From NCBI RefSeq assembly GCF_900106045.1, contig NZ_LT629802.1:1736001-1800000 (forward strand): a DNA stretch of 64,000 bases. The letters run 5' to 3'. This document shows, one piece after another, positions 28,952 to 36,695 of this stretch. How positions within the stretch are numbered: position 1 is the stretch's first letter; the number at the start of each line of letters is the position of its first letter. The notes beneath the pieces are model-generated. The model ran no database searches. It saw only the letters and a list, made by a program, of their open reading frames with translations, and was not told the origin of the DNA. This stretch comes from Pseudomonas mucidolens (GTDB lineage: Bacteria > Pseudomonadota > Gammaproteobacteria > Pseudomonadales > Pseudomonadaceae). Position numbers and translations under genes: made by a program.

Positions 28952-29667
28952 TCGAACTGCTCCAGGCGCGGACGATCCAGAATGGCAATCAGTCGACCGT
29001 CCTGGGTGATGATCTTTTCATCGATCAGCCGGCGGATAATTCGTGAAAACGTCTCGGGCTGGATCGACAGATGCCCGGCGATCAGTTGCTTGGCCATCGG
29101 CAATTCGAATGAACTGTCGGCGCTGTGCAGGCGCACCAGTTGCGTCAACAAGTAACGCACCACGCGGTGCGTGGCGTTTTTCAGCGACAACGTTTCGATC
29201 TCGTTGACCCGCTGGTGCAGACGCACGCACAACTTGCCCAGCAGAGCGAAGGTCAGGCGGCTGTTGCTGTGGAGTAGGCGCATGTAGGTGGCGTTGGACA
29301 GGCGATACAGCTGCGTCGGGCACACCGCTTCGGCGCAGGCCACATAATTGGGGGTGTCCATCAGCATCATCGCTTCGGCGAAGGTTTGTCGCTCACCGAT
29401 CACTTCGAAGACTTTCTCCTGGCCATCCGGGGTCAGGCGGTAAATCTTCACCGCGCCGGCGATCACGAAGTAAAACGCGTCAGCCGGCTCGCCCTGGCGA
29501 AACAGCGGCTCACCCTTGTCGACGTTCAGCAAGTGACTGCTGGCCATCAACTCATCCATCTGTTCTTCGTTCAACGGCTCGAACAAATGATGGCTGCGCA
29601 GGATCTGGTGATGGACGCGATGCAGGACTCTGGGGGCATCCTTGGGACAGACCAGGGACGGGATCAT
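28948..29667 (-). CDS. dnr: Dnr, CRP/FNR-family NO-responsive activator
   Basis: The 239-residue regulator has an N-terminal cyclic-nucleotide-like sensor domain (HHLFEPL...GEPLFRQGEPADAFYFVIAGAV), a long dimer helix and a C-terminal Crp-type HTH (KQLIAGHLSIQPETFSRIIRR). It lacks the N-terminal Fe-S cysteine cluster of Anr/FNR, which fits Dnr, a heme-based NO sensor. It should bind the TTGAN8TCAA boxes listed here. The ATG at 29667 overlaps the stop of a 29-codon ORF (ATGA), favouring it over a GTG nine bases earlier. Confidence 0.93.
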   Translation of the reverse strand: MIPSLVCPKDAPRVLHRVHHQILRSHHLFEPLNEEQMDELMASSHLLNVDKGEPLFRQGEPADAFYFVIAGAVKIYRLTPDGQEKVFEVIGERQTFAEAMMLMDTPNYVACAEAVCPTQLYRLSNATYMRLLHSNSRLTFALLGKLCVRLHQRVNEIETLSLKNATHRVVRYLLTQLVRLHSADSSFELPMAKQLIAGHLSIQPETFSRIIRRLIDEKIITQDGRLIAILDRPRLEQFE

Positions 29668-29753
29668 ACAAGCCACAACGACAGGCCACTGGCCGCCGCC
29701 ATCATCGAACCGAGGATCACAAACCAGGCCAGGGGCTGGATGAGGTTTTTCAT
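29664..29753 (-). CDS. 29-residue single-helix membrane ORF coupled to dnr
   Basis: The ORF has GGAG six bases before its ATG (leader CGGAGTCCCCC). It encodes a short hydrophobic peptide, MKNLIQPLAWFVILGSMM then a second hydrophobic run ending WLV, which would form one membrane helix. Its stop overlaps the dnr start codon as ATGA, so dnr is probably translated by coupling. It has no recognised family. Confidence 0.6.
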   Translation of the reverse strand: MKNLIQPLAWFVILGSMMAAASGLSLWLV

Positions 29754-29851
29754 GGGGGACTCCGTGAGGCAGGTGAGGGAGGGATAACCCGATAGAGCAA
29801 GAGCCGGGCCAGCCGGAAGGGCGGGTAATACGTGGCCTAGAGCAATTGAAA

Positions 29852-29888
29852 GGTAAAAATGACCCTGGCCTTCAGGGTTGTTTTTACC
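29852..29888. promoter_or_regulatory. Long imperfect palindrome upstream of the dnr transcription unit
   Basis: GGTAAAAATGACCCTG then a 5-base spacer then CAGGGTTGTTTTTACC: 16-base arms with two mismatches. It lies about 100 bases before the small ORF in front of dnr. It may be an operator or an RNA hairpin; it is not an FNR-type box. Confidence 0.45.
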
Positions 29889-29926
29889 CGGCAGTGGTCA
29901 TTTGAACCCTCAAACCCCCGCCCCCG

Positions 29927-30039
29927 GTAGGAGCGAGCTTGCTCGCGAAAAACTCAAAGGCGCCGCGTGTAGCCAGAATGCCTTCGTCATCGTTAACGTT
30001 CTTCACGAGCAAGGGGCATGTGTCCCCTCGCTCCTACAG
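29927..30039. repeat. REPIN between dnr and nnrS
   Basis: GTAGGAGCGAGCTTGCTCGC at the left and an inverted, partly diverged copy ending CCTCGCTCCTACAG at the right. It separates the divergent dnr and nnrS promoters. Confidence 0.85.
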
Positions 30040-30129
30040 AAGTTTTCGGCGCGTCGCGAAACCCGGCTCGGGCCTTGCAAGTCGATTTGGCAACGGCCCC
30101 AAGGATATTGTGATGGCTCTTGCCGCGGC

Positions 30130-30143
30130 TTGATCTGTGACAA
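30130..30143 (+). promoter_or_regulatory. Dnr/Anr-like box upstream of nnrS
   Basis: TTGAT-CTGT-GACAA: the left half is perfect and the right half has two changes. Its centre is about 65 bases before the nnrS ATG, the same spacing as the strong boxes. Confidence 0.55.
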
Positions 30144-30201
30144 GAGACAGGCGTGGGCAATCCCGGATGATCGGGCCGGCAACGACTTGAGGAGTGGCTG
30201 T

Positions 30202-31392
30202 ATGCAAGTGCTGGATCGGCGTAAGGCAATGTCGATTACCCCGTTATTTCGTCTGGCTTTCCGGCCATTCTTTCTCGGTGGCTGCCTGTTGGCGCTGCTG
30301 GCGGTGCCTTTATGGTTACTGGCGCTGGCCGGGGTCAGTGGCACCTGGCAGCCGGCGGGTGGGTGGTTGGCGTGGCATCGGCATGAGTTGTTATTCGGTT
30401 TCGCCCTGGCGATCATCGCGGGGTTCCTGTTGACCGCCGTACAGACCTGGACCGGTCGTCCGGGGTTGAGTGGCAAGCCCTTGGCGCTGTTGGCGGCGGT
30501 GTGGCTGGCGGCGCGGCTGGCGTGGTTGTTCAATCTGCCGTGGCCGTTGTTGGCGACGCTGGAGCTGGCGTTTCCCTTGGCCGTCGCCGGGTTGATGGGC
30601 TGGACCCTGTGGCAGGTGCGACAACAGCGTAATTACCCAATTGTGTTGGTGTTACTGCTGCTGACCCTGGCCGATGGCTTGTCGCTGTTGGGTTTGCTGC
30701 GCGGTGATGAAGGTTGGCAACGCCAGGCGGTGCTGACCGGGCTGTGGTTGGTGGCGGCCATGATGGGGCTGATCGGTGGCCGAGTGATTCCGTTTTTCAC
30801 CCAGCGCGGCCTCGGCCGGACCCATGCGGTACAACCCTGGCCCTGGCTGGATCGCCTGTTGCTGGGCGGCTCGGTGTTGGTGGCGCTGCTGTATGCGAGC
30901 GGACCGGCGTTGACCGCCAGCGTCTGGATCGGCCTGTTGTTTGCGCTGTTGGGGCTTGGGCATCTGCTGCGGTTGGTGCGTTGGCATGACCGGGGTTTAT
31001 GGAACGTGCCGCTACTCTGGTCGCTGCACCTGGCCTATGGCTGGTTGGCGCTGGCGTGCCTGGGCATGGCGCTGTGGCATTTCGGCGTGTCGCTGAACCC
31101 GAGCCTGGCCGTGCATGCGTTGACGATAGGAGCGATGGGCGGGTTGATTCTGGCGATGATTGCCCGCGTCAGCCTGGGCCATACCGGCCGTCCGCTGACG
31201 CCTCCCGTGGGCATGACCCTGGCGTTTGCGCTATTGAACCTTGCCTGTCTGAGCCGGGTGCTGTTGGTGCTGATCTGGCCGTATGCTGCGTTGTGGTTGG
31301 CCGGCCTGTGCTGGGTGCTCGGCCTGGGACTGTACGTAGTGCGCTACGGGCCAATGCTGTGGCGTGCGCGGGTTGACGGGCATCCGGGCTAG
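30202..31392 (+). CDS. nnrS: NnrS family membrane protein
   Basis: The 396-residue protein has about twelve membrane helices, the typical start TPLFRLAFRPFFLGGCLLAL and conserved HRHELLFGFALAIIAGFLLTA and GGRVIPFFT segments. NnrS is a heme- and copper-containing protein that lowers NO stress, found in many NO-metabolising bacteria. GAGGAG seven bases before the ATG at 30202 fixes the start; the frame is open far upstream through the REPIN but that part is not real. A CopD-like gene follows after ten bases. Confidence 0.92.
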   Translation: MQVLDRRKAMSITPLFRLAFRPFFLGGCLLALLAVPLWLLALAGVSGTWQPAGGWLAWHRHELLFGFALAIIAGFLLTAVQTWTGRPGLSGKPLALLAAVWLAARLAWLFNLPWPLLATLELAFPLAVAGLMGWTLWQVRQQRNYPIVLVLLLLTLADGLSLLGLLRGDEGWQRQAVLTGLWLVAAMMGLIGGRVIPFFTQRGLGRTHAVQPWPWLDRLLLGGSVLVALLYASGPALTASVWIGLLFALLGLGHLLRLVRWHDRGLWNVPLLWSLHLAYGWLALACLGMALWHFGVSLNPSLAVHALTIGAMGGLILAMIARVSLGHTGRPLTPPVGMTLAFALLNLACLSRVLLVLIWPYAALWLAGLCWVLGLGLYVVRYGPMLWRARVDGHPG

Positions 31393-31402
31393 GAGATCGA
31401 GA

Positions 31403-31834
31403 ATGCTGTATTCGTGGTTACTGATCGTGCATTTGCTGGCAGCGATTGCCTTTATCGGCACGTTGTTTTTCGAGGTGTTCATCTGGCACCGCGCCCGTGA
31501 GGAACTGGCCTGGTCGGCGCAATTCACCTCGGAGCAGGCGATTGCCCGGCGTTCGCGGCAGGTGCTGCATGCCGTGGTCGTGCTGTTGTATGGCGCCGGC
31601 ATTGGCCTGGCCTGGCATTACCGCGGAGTACTGGCGGCGCCGTGGGCCAGCCACTTCGCGGCGTTGCTGAGCCTCAAGATCCTGTTGGCGCTGAGCATCA
31701 TCGGACACTACTTGCTGTTGGCTTACTGGCTGGGCAAGCAGCGCCTGAGTCCGGCACGAGCGATGTGGATACGGCGCAGCATCCTGGGGCATATGCTGCT
31801 GATTGTGATTCTGGCGAAGCTGATGCTGCGCTAA
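31403..31834 (+). CDS. CopD-like four-helix membrane protein (second copy)
   Basis: The 143-residue protein has four membrane helices with histidines in the first (IVHLLAAIAFIGTLFFEV) and last (GHMLLIVILAK). It is a paralogue of the gene at 9971. AGGAG precedes the ATG at 31403, ten bases after nnrS, so it shares the nnrS promoter. A copper- or heme-related role next to NnrS is plausible but unproved. Confidence 0.7.
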   Translation: MLYSWLLIVHLLAAIAFIGTLFFEVFIWHRAREELAWSAQFTSEQAIARRSRQVLHAVVVLLYGAGIGLAWHYRGVLAAPWASHFAALLSLKILLALSIIGHYLLLAYWLGKQRLSPARAMWIRRSILGHMLLIVILAKLMLR

Positions 31835-31852
31835 TGGTTGGGTAGCAGCGGA

Positions 31853-32335
31853 TCAAGCGGGGGGTGTGAGTGCCCGCACAAACAACACATCATTTTCCAG
31901 ATGAATATGCTCCAGCAGGTCTCCATGAAACTGCTCAAGTCCCCGATACAGTGTGCGCCAAGTGTTGCAGGCGTCGGCGGGAGGGGTGATCTGCTCGGTC
32001 AGCGCCAGCAGTTGCTCCAACGCCTGTGCGTGCTGTTCATGTTCAAAGCGCATCACCTGGATCGGCGGCGCGGCCTGGGGGCCCATACCCATTTGCAACA
32101 TGGGGAACAGCACTTGTTCTTCCTTGAGCATATGACCCTCCAATTCTTGCTCGATGTCCCGCAACAAATCCGCCAGTCCGTTGGGGCAGTGCAGATGATG
32201 GCCGTGGACCTGCTCGACTCGGCTGGCCAGGCGAATCAGTTCCGGCAGTTGCTCGCGATGGCGGGCGTGGTAGCGCTCCAGCAAGTGTTCGATCAGTTGC
32301 GCCTGGGACAGGGTCTGCGCAGCGATGGCGTTCAT
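31853..32335 (-). CDS. Hemerythrin-domain protein, Ric/DnrN-like without the N-terminal domain
   Basis: The 160-residue helical protein has the hemerythrin-like iron ligands spread over four helices: ERYHARHREQLPELI, EGHMLKEEQVLFPML, RFEHEQHAQALEQL and HGDLLEHIHLENDVLF, the pattern of the C-terminal di-iron domain of YtfE/Ric/DnrN, which repairs nitrosative damage to Fe-S centres. The short N-terminal ScdA_N (DUF542) domain of full-length members is missing. It is divergent from norR, with a probable sigma-54 promoter between them. Confidence 0.85.
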   Translation of the reverse strand: MNAIAAQTLSQAQLIEHLLERYHARHREQLPELIRLASRVEQVHGHHLHCPNGLADLLRDIEQELEGHMLKEEQVLFPMLQMGMGPQAAPPIQVMRFEHEQHAQALEQLLALTEQITPPADACNTWRTLYRGLEQFHGDLLEHIHLENDVLFVRALTPPA

Positions 32336-32371
32336 CGGTTTTCCTCATCAAGTGATCAGATACACCCGCAT

Positions 32372-32387
32372 TGCATGCGCTATGCCA
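32372..32387 (-). promoter_or_regulatory. Sigma-54 (-24/-12) promoter for the Ric-like gene
   Basis: Read on the minus strand: TGGCAT-AGCGC-ATGCA, with GG and GC separated by ten bases as in TGGCAC-N5-TTGCA. Transcription would begin about 25 bases before the Ric-like ATG at 32335. Activation by NorR is expected; GT-N7-AC sites occur nearby (for example GTCAGGATCAC). Confidence 0.7.
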
Positions 32388-32479
32388 ACGCCAAGCCGTT
32401 GAAAAACAATGTTTAATTTTTTGTGGTGGTCAGGATCACCCTGATGTTGCAGGGTAGAACGGACCAATCAAGGGTATCT

Positions 32480-34009
32480 ATGACCATGCTGCGTGAAAGC
32501 CTGTCGGCCGATCTGATTGTCGAACTGCCGAATGCCGTGCGCCTGCAACGGCTGGTGCAGACCCTGCGTGAATACTTCAACAGCGGCGCCGTAGGCCTGT
32601 TGCGCCTGGATGGCGACGACAGCCTGCGCCCGGTGGCGAGCGTCGGGCTGGTTCACGAAGCCTTGGGCCGACGTTTTGTGATCGCGCAACATCCACGGTT
32701 GGCGGCGATCATGGCGTCCCGTGAACCGACCTGGTTCGAGCCCGACAGTCGCCTGCCGGACCCCTACGATGGCTTGCTGGATAATCAGGTCGGCGAGCCG
32801 CTGCCGGTGCATGACTGCATGGGCGTGAGCCTGTATGTCGAGGGTCGGCCCTGGGGCGCGATCACCCTGGACGCGCTGCATGCCGGTACCTTTGATGCCA
32901 GCGCCCGTGAGCAACTCAAACGCTGCACCTTGCAGATCGAAGCGGCGGTGCGCGTGACCCGTCTGGAACAGGAAAACCGTAGCCTGCGCCTGTCGCGCCG
33001 GGATATGGGCGAAGGCTTGCCCAGCGTCGAAGACGCCGAGATCCTCGGCCAGAGCCCGGTGCTGCATCAATTGCTCAACGAACTGGATGTGCTGGCCGAG
33101 GCGGATTTACCGGTGCTGTTGCTGGGCGAGACCGGTGTCGGCAAAGAGCTGTTCGCCCGGCGCCTGCACCGACTGTCACGTCGCAGCCACAAGCCGCTGA
33201 TCCAGGTCAATTGCGCAGCGCTCCCAGAATCCTTGGCCGAGAGCGAATTGTTCGGGCATGTCAAAGGCGCCTTCTCCGGCGCCACCAGTGATCGCGCCGG
33301 GCGCTTTGACGCGGCGAATGGCGGCACACTGTTTCTTGATGAAGTCGGCGAGTTGCCGTTGAGCGTGCAGGCTAAGCTGCTGCGCACCTTGCAGAACGGC
33401 GAGATCCAGCGTCTGGGCGCCGACAAGCCGTTGCATGTGGACGTACGGATCATCGCGGCGACCAACCGGCATCTGCCCGACAGCATTCGCAGTGGTCTGT
33501 TTCGTGCCGATCTGTACCACCGGCTCTCGGTGTACCCGGTACCGATTCCGGCGTTACGCGAACGTGGGCAGGATGTGTTGTTGCTGGCCGGGCACTTTCT
33601 TGAACTCAACCGCGCCCGTCTTGGGCTGCGCGGCCTGCGCCTGTCACCGGCGGCCGAGCAGGCGTTGCTCGGCTATGGCTGGCCGGGCAATGTGCGTGAG
33701 CTGGAGCATGTCATCAGTCGCGCCGCGTTGAAGCAACTGAGTCGGGGTGGCAACCGCCACGAGATCATGACCCTGGCCGCCGAACTGCTGGACCTCGACA
33801 GCAGCAGCGCCGTGGTGCCGCAAGCGCCGGTGACGGAAGTGCCGGCGGCGGCTTTTCAAACCTTGGGCGAGGCGGTGGACGATTGCCAGCGCCAGAAAAT
33901 TCGCCAGGCCTTGGGCCAATCCGCCGACAACTGGGCGAAGGCCGCCAGGTTGTTGGGGCTGGACGCCAGCAACCTGCACAAATTGGCCCGGCGCCTGGGG
34001 CTCAAATAG
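32480..34009 (+). CDS. norR: NorR, sigma-54-dependent NO-responsive activator
   Basis: The 509-residue enhancer-binding protein has an N-terminal GAF domain (residues about 20-170) where NorR binds NO at a mononuclear iron, an AAA+ domain with Walker A LGETGVGKE and Walker B GGTLFLDEVGEL, and a C-terminal Fis-type HTH (WAKAARLLGLDASNLHKLARR). The sigma-54 contact loop reads GAFSGA instead of GAFTGA. AAGGG precedes the ATG at 32480. It is divergent from the Ric-like gene, its probable target, rather than next to norCB. Confidence 0.92.
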   Translation: MTMLRESLSADLIVELPNAVRLQRLVQTLREYFNSGAVGLLRLDGDDSLRPVASVGLVHEALGRRFVIAQHPRLAAIMASREPTWFEPDSRLPDPYDGLLDNQVGEPLPVHDCMGVSLYVEGRPWGAITLDALHAGTFDASAREQLKRCTLQIEAAVRVTRLEQENRSLRLSRRDMGEGLPSVEDAEILGQSPVLHQLLNELDVLAEADLPVLLLGETGVGKELFARRLHRLSRRSHKPLIQVNCAALPESLAESELFGHVKGAFSGATSDRAGRFDAANGGTLFLDEVGELPLSVQAKLLRTLQNGEIQRLGADKPLHVDVRIIAATNRHLPDSIRSGLFRADLYHRLSVYPVPIPALRERGQDVLLLAGHFLELNRARLGLRGLRLSPAAEQALLGYGWPGNVRELEHVISRAALKQLSRGGNRHEIMTLAAELLDLDSSSAVVPQAPVTEVPAAAFQTLGEAVDDCQRQKIRQALGQSADNWAKAARLLGLDASNLHKLARRLGLK

Positions 34010-34039
34010 CGACCTGCGACCCCATGACGCGGCGTGCAG

Positions 34040-34053
34040 TTGATCGCGGTCAA
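34040..34053 (+). promoter_or_regulatory. Dnr/Anr box upstream of the pdxH-moaB-moeA-ubiUVT genes
   Basis: TTGAT-CGCG-GTCAA, one mismatch from consensus, centred about 62 bases before the ATG at 34109. It just follows norR and would drive the next six genes. Confidence 0.8.
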
Positions 34054-34108
34054 GGTGTGGCGAGCGGGGCCTGATCAGACTGTGGCGAACTGTTCAGAGG
34101 TTCGCTCC

Positions 34109-34756
34109 ATGCCCCTTTCTCTCGCGCAGATGCGCCGCAACTACACCCTGTACGGCTTGCGGGACGACCTGGCACAAGACGATCCCATCGCGCTGTTCGG
34201 CCAGTGGCTGGAGCAGGCGCGCAAGACGGAAGTGGCCCCCGTGGAAGCCAACAGCATGGCCCTGGCCACTGTCGATAGCGAGGGCCACGCGCATTGTCGG
34301 ATCCTGTTGCTCAAGGGTTTCAGCGATCAGGGGTTCACGTTTTTCGGTCATTATCAGAGTGCCAAGGGCCTGGAACTGGCGAGCAACCCGCATGCCGCCA
34401 TGACCTTTTTCTGGCCGGGCCTGGAGCGCCAGGTGCGTATCGAAGGCACGGTCGCACGGCTGGCGCCGGCACTCTGCGATGAGTACTTCGCGTCCCGGCC
34501 GTTAGCCAGTCAGGTCGGCGCCTGGGCCTCGCCGCAAAGCCAGCCGCTCGCCCATCGCGCCGAGCTGGAAGGCCGTCTGCGCGACGTCACCCAACGCTTC
34601 GCCGGGCACCATCCGCCGCGCCCACGGGAATGGGGTGGCTACTGCTTGCGGCCAGAACGTGTGGAGTTCTGGCAAGGCCGCGCCGACCGTCTTCATGACC
34701 GCCTCGATTACCGCCGACACGACGAGGCATGGCAGCGCAGCCGTTTGGCGCCCTGA
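34109..34756 (+). CDS. Pyridoxamine 5'-phosphate oxidase-like flavoprotein
   Basis: The 215-residue protein matches PdxH in length and motifs: [23 protein letters not shown], the FMN-binding [38 protein letters not shown] and the C-terminal [18 protein letters not shown]. PdxH oxidises PNP/PMP to PLP using O2, which is surprising behind an anaerobic Dnr box. It may be a second PdxH copy with another role or acceptor. AGAGG precedes the ATG at 34109; moaB starts 92 bases later. Confidence 0.88.
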   Translation: MPLSLAQMRRNYTLYGLRDDLAQDDPIALFGQWLEQARKTEVAPVEANSMALATVDSEGHAHCRILLLKGFSDQGFTFFGHYQSAKGLELASNPHAAMTFFWPGLERQVRIEGTVARLAPALCDEYFASRPLASQVGAWASPQSQPLAHRAELEGRLRDVTQRFAGHHPPRPREWGGYCLRPERVEFWQGRADRLHDRLDYRRHDEAWQRSRLAP

Positions 34757-34848
34757 ATCCGTTTGGAGGTACCTCCTCGGAGGAATAGGCCCACCGCGCT
34801 TTGCAGTGCAGGCTGGGCCCATTGCTCATTTATCCCGGGATTTTCACC

Positions 34849-35403
34849 ATGGCACATTTGACCCAACGCACCTTCGCTTCACTGAACATCGCGGTGCTGA
34901 CGATTAGCGATACCCGCAATCTTGAAACCGACACCTCCGGACAAACCCTTTGCGATCGGCTGCAAGGTGCCGGTCACGCGCTGATCGATCGCGCTCTGGT
35001 GGTGGATGACATTTACCAGATCCGTGCGCGCATTTCGCAATGGATCGCCGACCCTCATGTGCAAGTGATCCTGACCACTGGCGGCACCGGTTTCACCGCG
35101 CGAGACAACACGCCCCAGGCGGTATTGCCGTTGTTGGACAAGCATGTCGAAGGCTTTGGCGAATTGTTTCGCCAGGTCTCGCTGCAGGAAATTGGCATGT
35201 CGAGCCTACAGTCCCGTGCGTTGGCCGGTATCAGTAATGGTGTGCTGGTGTGCTGCATGCCGGGCTCGCCGGGGGCCTGCCGCACCGGTTGGGACGAGAT
35301 TCTGCTGGGGCAACTGGACAGTCGCACCGGGCCGTGCAATTTCGCTCCGCACCTCAAGCCGCAGGCGGCGCAAACGCTGGAACCCTGCGAGGTGCGCGCG
35401 TGA
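34849..35403 (+). CDS. moaB: Molybdenum cofactor biosynthesis protein MoaB
   Basis: The 184-residue MogA/MoaB-family protein has the molybdopterin-binding ILTTGGTGFTARDNTP loop, the AVLTISDTR start and the CCMPGSPGACRTGWDEIL stretch. It adenylylates molybdopterin for insertion of molybdenum by MoeA, for a nitrate reductase encoded elsewhere. The ATG at 34849 gives the normal start (MAHLTQRTF). Its stop overlaps the moeA GTG. Confidence 0.93.
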   Translation: MAHLTQRTFASLNIAVLTISDTRNLETDTSGQTLCDRLQGAGHALIDRALVVDDIYQIRARISQWIADPHVQVILTTGGTGFTARDNTPQAVLPLLDKHVEGFGELFRQVSLQEIGMSSLQSRALAGISNGVLVCCMPGSPGACRTGWDEILLGQLDSRTGPCNFAPHLKPQAAQTLEPCEVRA

Positions 35404-36635
35404 ATACCTCGGTCTGTGAACGTGGTGAGCTGATCCCGGTGGACGAGGCCATCGAGCGCCTGTTGGCCCAGGCTCCGCCACCACCGGCCACCCAGCAGGT
35501 GAAAACCGCACTGGCGTTGGGACGGGTGCTGGCCAGCGATATTTTCTCCCCGGTGAACCTGCCGGCCTGGGACAACAGTGCCATGGACGGTTACGCGCTG
35601 CGCGCCGCCGACCTGCCGGCCGAGGGCGGCTACTTGCGCCTGGCCGGGCGGATTGCCGCTGGCTCGGAAGCGACCTGTGCGTTGGGCAGTGGCCAGACCA
35701 TGCGGATCTTTACCGGCGCGCCGCTGCCAGCGGGCGCGGACACGGTGGTGCCTCAAGAGCGTTGCCGGGTCTACGGTCAACGCATCTGGTGCCCACCGAT
35801 GCGAGCCGGCGAACACGTGCGCAGGCAGGGTGAAGAAGTCAGCCAGGGTGCCTTGCTGCTGGCGGCCGGCAAACGTCTGCGAGCCCAGGAGTTGGGCCTG
35901 TTGGCGGCGGCCGGGTTGGCCCAGGTCAAAGTCTACCGAGCGTTGCGTGTGTGCCTGCTGAGCAGCGGTGACGAACTGCGCGAGCCGGGTGACCCTCTCG
36001 CGCCGGGGCAAATCTACAACAGCAATCGGCATTGCCTGGCCGCGTTGTTGCAAGGCTGGGGCGTCGACGTTCACGACTATGGCGTGATGGCGGATGAACT
36101 GGCCGTCAGCCGCGATGCACTGACCCTGGCATCCTCGGAGTGCGACCTGTTGCTGACCTCTGGCGGCGTGTCAGTGGGCGAAGAAGATCACCTCAAGCAA
36201 GCGATCAAGGAACTCGGTCGCGTTGATTTCTGGCGTCTGGCGATCCAGCCCGGCAAGCCTTTGGCCTTTGGCGAGGTGGCTGGCAAACCGTGGATCGGTC
36301 TGCCGGGCAACCCGTCGGCAGCGTTGATCACCGCGCTGGTGGTGGTACGTCCGTTTCTGTTGCGCGCTCAAGGCGTCACTGAAGTGACGACGCTGGCGGT
36401 GCGGCTACCGGCCGATTTCGAGTGGACTCAGCGCAACCGGCGCCGGCAATACCTGCGGGCGCGGTTGACGCCGGGGATCGACGGTCAAGCATGCGTCACC
36501 CTGCATCCTCGGCAAAGCTCGGCGATGTTGAGCGCCGCGTGCTGGGCCGATGGCTTGGCGGTGGTGGAGCGTGAGCAGTTGATTGAGAAGGGCGGCCTGG
36601 TGCGGTTCCTGTCCTTTGCTGAGTTGATGCAATAA
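35400..36635 (+). CDS. moeA: Molybdopterin molybdenumtransferase MoeA
   Basis: The 411-residue protein shows MoeA hallmarks: PAWDNSAMDGYALRAADL, FTGAPLPAGADTVVPQE, LSSGDEL, ILLTSGGVSVGEEDH-like segment and GLPGNPSAALI. It inserts molybdate into adenylylated molybdopterin. It starts with GTG overlapping the moaB stop (GTGA), so a longer frame from 35250 is rejected. moaB-moeA next to ubiUVT matches the arrangement known in P. aeruginosa. Confidence 0.93.
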   Translation: MNTSVCERGELIPVDEAIERLLAQAPPPPATQQVKTALALGRVLASDIFSPVNLPAWDNSAMDGYALRAADLPAEGGYLRLAGRIAAGSEATCALGSGQTMRIFTGAPLPAGADTVVPQERCRVYGQRIWCPPMRAGEHVRRQGEEVSQGALLLAAGKRLRAQELGLLAAAGLAQVKVYRALRVCLLSSGDELREPGDPLAPGQIYNSNRHCLAALLQGWGVDVHDYGVMADELAVSRDALTLASSECDLLLTSGGVSVGEEDHLKQAIKELGRVDFWRLAIQPGKPLAFGEVAGKPWIGLPGNPSAALITALVVVRPFLLRAQGVTEVTTLAVRLPADFEWTQRNRRRQYLRARLTPGIDGQACVTLHPRQSSAMLSAACWADGLAVVEREQLIEKGGLVRFLSFAELMQ

Positions 36636-36695
36636 AAGCCCACATCCCGGCACGGGGCATTGGGCGTGCACGCGAGATTTTTCGGAGGATTCACC

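Noticed and set aside
29878..30201. N-terminal extension of nnrS to 29878
   Set aside because: It would run through a REPIN and the Dnr-like box; the ATG at 30202 has a good ribosome-binding site and the family's usual start.
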